A stretch of DNA of 35,300 nucleotides from Campylobacteraceae bacterium. Lineage in GTDB: Bacteria; Campylobacterota; Campylobacteria; Campylobacterales; Sulfurovaceae. This document shows positions 32,963 to 35,300 of the stretch, piece after piece. The notes below the pieces were generated by a model. It did not search any database and was not told the DNA's origin. It worked only from the letters and a program-made list of their open reading frames with translations. The stretch's first letter is position 1. Every line of letters starts with the position of its first letter. The translations under genes and the position numbers were made by a program. The DNA is taken from positions 1 through 35,300 of the forward strand of contig JALVTE010000076.1 in NCBI GenBank assembly GCA_027024155.1. Reading direction: 5' to 3'.

Positions 32963-33893
32963 CTTTAAATGCTCTCTTTTCTGCCTCTTTTAGTAGTTCT
33001 ATCGCACCATATTCTATCATTAAGTTAGCTAATTTTTCACCCAAAGTAGAGTGCTCTTCTACTGTAGAGCTCAACTCTTTAGCCAATATTTTAGTGCCGT
33101 CAGGGTATCCGATTAGAGCTTTTACCTCTATTATATCGCCATTAATTTTAGCATTTACAGCAACGGGTGCAGAACAGCCTGCCCCAATTTTAGATACAAA
33201 GTCTCTCTCTATTTTTGTGCAAATAAATGTCTCTTTATCATTTAATGCATTAGCAATTTTATCTAAAAAACTATTGTTATCTAAAATCTCTATTCCTAGT
33301 GCAGCTTGCCCCATTGGTGGTAGCATAAACTCTAATTTCTCTGTATATGGAATATCTTTTATTAAATCTAATCTTTTAAGTCCAATATATGCTAAAATAA
33401 TTGCATCGTACTGACCCTCTTTTAGTTTTCTAAGGCGTGTATTTACATTACCTCTTAAATCTTTAACAATTAAGTCTGGGCGTTTTGCTAAAAGTTGCAT
33501 TCTCCGTCTAAGGCTTGTAGTTCCTACGACTGCACCTTTTGGCAAAGAGTCAAAGCTTTTATATTTATGAGACAAAAAAAGGTCGCTTTGGTCTGCTCTT
33601 TTAGTTACAGCAGCAAGTTTAAGACCATCTGGAATAAATGTAGGTACATCTTTTAGTGAGTGTACTGCTAAATTCGCCCTACCCTCTAGCATTGCATCTT
33701 CTAACTCTTTTGTAAAGTGTCCTTTACCGCCAATAAGTGCTAAAGGTTTATCTAAAATAACATCGCCACGGCTTGTCATTTTATTTATCTCCACTTCTAC
33801 ATCACTAAATAATTCTCGTATTCTATCTTGAATATGATACGCTTGCCAAAGAGCCAGTTGGCTCTCTCTTGTTGCTATAACTACTTTTTTCAC
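32940..33893 (-). CDS. hemC: Hydroxymethylbilane synthase (porphobilinogen deaminase)
   Basis: Polymerises four porphobilinogen units into hydroxymethylbilane for haem synthesis. The 317 residues are standard. Motifs are IATRESQLALWQA at the start, KDVPT near 83-87, TTSLRRRMQLL near 125-135 and IGAGCSAPVAV near 235-245, whose Cys carries the dipyrromethane cofactor. The gene lies 4 bp after the dsb-type gene in the same run as fxsA and proS. Confidence 0.97.
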   Translation of the reverse strand: MKKVVIATRESQLALWQAYHIQDRIRELFSDVEVEINKMTSRGDVILDKPLALIGGKGHFTKELEDAMLEGRANLAVHSLKDVPTFIPDGLKLAAVTKRADQSDLFLSHKYKSFDSLPKGAVVGTTSLRRRMQLLAKRPDLIVKDLRGNVNTRLRKLKEGQYDAIILAYIGLKRLDLIKDIPYTEKLEFMLPPMGQAALGIEILDNNSFLDKIANALNDKETFICTKIERDFVSKIGAGCSAPVAVNAKINGDIIEVKALIGYPDGTKILAKELSSTVEEHSTLGEKLANLMIEYGAIELLKEAEKRAFKDERPERL

Positions 33894-33897
33894 TTAT

Positions 33898-34728
33898 CTA
33901 TTTCTTCTCAATTAATTTTTTATAACCCATAGTCTCTGGGTCAAATTTTCCATCTACATAAACAGTTGGCGTACCTCTTAACATTACTCTTGTACCTTTA
34001 TCTTTATCTGACTTTACAGCATCTTTAATCTCTTGTTTGTCTATATCTGCTTTTGGTACATCAATATTAAACTGTTTCTTAACAGCTTGTAAAACTTTAT
34101 CTTCGTTAGTCTCACCTAATGGTACATTTAATGTATACATTTTCATAGCATCTTCAATTTTACCCTGTTTTTGTAATGCTTCCATAACTCTTGTCAAAAC
34201 ACCAGATACTGGATGAATTCTAGTTAATGGCATATGGTAATAATAGAGAGCAAAATCATTTGGATGTTCTTTTACATCTTTATAAATTGTTGGAACATAT
34301 TTTCTACAAAATGGGCACATAGGGTCTGAAAAAACTACTAATTTATGTTTAGCATCTTTTTTACCAGCAATTAAGTGTGCATCATTATAGTAACTATTAT
34401 CCATTTTAGGACGAAGGTTTTTGCCAATAGCTTTATGTGTTTTATAGTTATAAAGATTAGTAGTAACTAAGCCCTCTTTATCATTAACATATAATGTTTC
34501 TGGATAGTTGTCTGTTTTGTTCTTAATAGTTAAATTCATCAAAAACATATACGCTTGCCAACCCTTAGCATCTTTTAAATCTTTCTTTTCAAGTAACTCT
34601 ACACCCTTTACTTTTATTTGTGGGTTTTTAATAAAATCATTTTTTATATAATTTTCTAAATTAAAATTAGCGTTTGAAGCTAATGTTGTCGCTAGAATCG
34701 CTGTCGATAATTTCAACATCAATGACAT
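33898..34728 (-). CDS. Periplasmic thioredoxin-fold thiol:disulfide protein (DsbC/DsbG-like)
   Basis: About 276 residues. A signal peptide (MSLMLKLSTAILATTLASNA) leads to an N-terminal region (about 25-115) like the dimerisation half of DsbC/DsbG. A thioredoxin fold follows with active site DPMCPFCRKY (CPFC near 137-140) and the cis-Pro loop RGTPTVYVDG near 250. It probably oxidises or isomerises disulfides in the periplasm; the cysteine-rich surface protein and pseudopilins in this window are possible substrates. The start ATG 34728 has GGAG at 5 nt; ATG 34734 overlaps that site directly. The gene starts 62 bp inside fxsA. Confidence 0.85.
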   Translation of the reverse strand: MSLMLKLSTAILATTLASNANFNLENYIKNDFIKNPQIKVKGVELLEKKDLKDAKGWQAYMFLMNLTIKNKTDNYPETLYVNDKEGLVTTNLYNYKTHKAIGKNLRPKMDNSYYNDAHLIAGKKDAKHKLVVFSDPMCPFCRKYVPTIYKDVKEHPNDFALYYYHMPLTRIHPVSGVLTRVMEALQKQGKIEDAMKMYTLNVPLGETNEDKVLQAVKKQFNIDVPKADIDKQEIKDAVKSDKDKGTRVMLRGTPTVYVDGKFDPETMGYKKLIEKK

Positions 34729-35089
34729 CGTCATCTCCTTTTTTATATTTTATATTTTCATCCGGCACTATTTTAGCAAACATTCTTAGATAAATTGTGT
34801 ATAAAAGTAGTAAAATACCTAATATATCACTAAAAACACCTGGAATTATTAAAAGTATAGCACCAAGTATATAAGAAATAGCAGCATTTTGTGCACTTAT
34901 TAAATTAAATTTTTTAAATCCTATACTATTAAAGCTATCCATAATTGCATAGGGAGATAGCCTAAGTAGGAGTACACCAATAAGAGATGTCGTTACTACC
35001 CAAACAACACTCCAACCAAAGCCAATTATAATACCCATCTTTATAGATACTAAAAGTTCAATTATAAAATAAGCAACAAGTAAAAGCAT
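34667..35089 (-). CDS. fxsA: FxsA-family cytoplasmic membrane protein
   Basis: 140 residues with the FxsA layout: a helix pair LLLVAYFIIELLVSIKMGIIIG (1-22), the VVWVVTTSLIGVLLLR segment, GAILLIIPGVFSDILGILLLL (about 76-96) and a polar, acidic C-terminal tail. E. coli FxsA alleviates exclusion of phage T7 by F plasmids when overproduced; its normal role is unclear. The ATG follows the proS TAA without a gap, and the 3' end overlaps the dsb-type gene by 62 bp in another frame. Confidence 0.85.
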   Translation of the reverse strand: MLLLVAYFIIELLVSIKMGIIIGFGWSVVWVVTTSLIGVLLLRLSPYAIMDSFNSIGFKKFNLISAQNAAISYILGAILLIIPGVFSDILGILLLLYTIYLRMFAKIVPDENIKYKKGDDDVIDVEIIDSDSSDNISFKR

Positions 35090-35300
35090 TTATACTAAGT
35101 ATCCTCTAACTTTACTAGCTACTTCATCTATTGAAACTTCCTCTTTTTCAAGAGTCTTTCTATTTACAATCTCTACCAAGCCATCTTTTACTTTTTTACC
35201 AACAATAATTGCATATGGAATACCTAGCAATTCAAAATCACTAATTTTAAAGCCAAATCTCTCTTTTCTATCATCTAATAGCACATCAAAATCTTTACTA
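35090..35300 (-). CDS. proS: Prolyl-tRNA synthetase, C-terminal end only
   Basis: The last 70 residues of a class II aminoacyl-tRNA synthetase that charges tRNA(Pro). The segment DVLLDDRKERFGFKISDFEL followed by LGIPYAIIVGKK and NRKTLEKEE is the anticodon-binding domain of bacterial ProS. The gene continues beyond the right edge and is followed at once by fxsA. Confidence 0.88.
   Translation of the reverse strand, partial: SKDFDVLLDDRKERFGFKISDFELLGIPYAIIVGKKVKDGLVEIVNRKTLEKEEVSIDEVASKVRGYLV

Overview
This AT-rich window reads as ordinary chromosome of a free-living member of the Campylobacterota (Epsilonproteobacteria). I infer the phylum from the gene neighbourhoods (the end of proS followed by fxsA, a dsb-type gene and hemC; glmU-coaBC-uppS; hemJ as the protoporphyrinogen oxidase), the A/T-ending codon use, the tight packing with 1-30 nt overlaps, and TATAAT promoters without a clear -35 box. 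Several features resemble Sulfurimonas/Sulfurovum-type genomes, but I cannot fix the genus from sequence alone. I see no tRNA, rRNA, CRISPR array, prophage or transposase gene.

Layout. 1-739: most of an orphan Dam-type adenine methylase. 895-1464: rplU-rpmA with a terminator. 1465-1898: a gene-poor stretch filled by a 271 bp, three-armed palindromic element placed exactly between a likely promoter and rplU. 1899-5842: prs-lepA-copD-like-rlmB. 5897-9295: a four-gene pqi (MCE lipid-transport) operon in which pqiA is split into two genes. 9410-11594: trmA-truD, two tRNA modification enzymes. From a compact, apparently bidirectional promoter near 11618 the opposite strand carries glmU-coaBC-uppS-prepilin peptidase-lptF/G-truA (11651-17341). 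17338-19400: a secreted nuclease-like protein followed by hemJ. 19450-21873: lon. 22005-22622: a TPR lipoprotein. 22797-31550: an operon of one giant secreted protein (1980 aa) and four pseudopilins. 31547-32511: an orphan ribbon-helix-helix protein and yebC. 32552-35300: (proS)-fxsA-dsb-hemC-lipoprotein.

The most interesting system is 22797-31550. The four prepilins look like the full set of minor (tip) pilins, in the order I-like, J-like, K-like, H-like. They follow a 1980-residue protein with a signal peptide, a Calx-beta domain, two DUF11 domains, two Ig/cadherin-like domains, a large unnamed beta-rich region and a seven-cysteine cluster. In Pseudomonas the minor pilin operon carries the tip adhesin PilY1; here the giant protein holds that position but shows none of PilY1's features. 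I infer it is an alternative pilus-tip adhesin, possibly related to the MSHA protein MshQ. A prepilin peptidase gene in the same window (14870) could process the pilins; no assembly ATPase, platform protein or secretin is present here.

The second point of interest is regulatory: the palindromic element in the rplU leader, an inverted repeat flanking the pqi promoter combined with a hairpin that hides the pqi ribosome-binding site, a bidirectional -10 box, and a probable leaderless nuclease mRNA. TrmA also carries four cysteines spaced like the iron-sulfur ligands of RlmD, which E. coli TrmA lacks.
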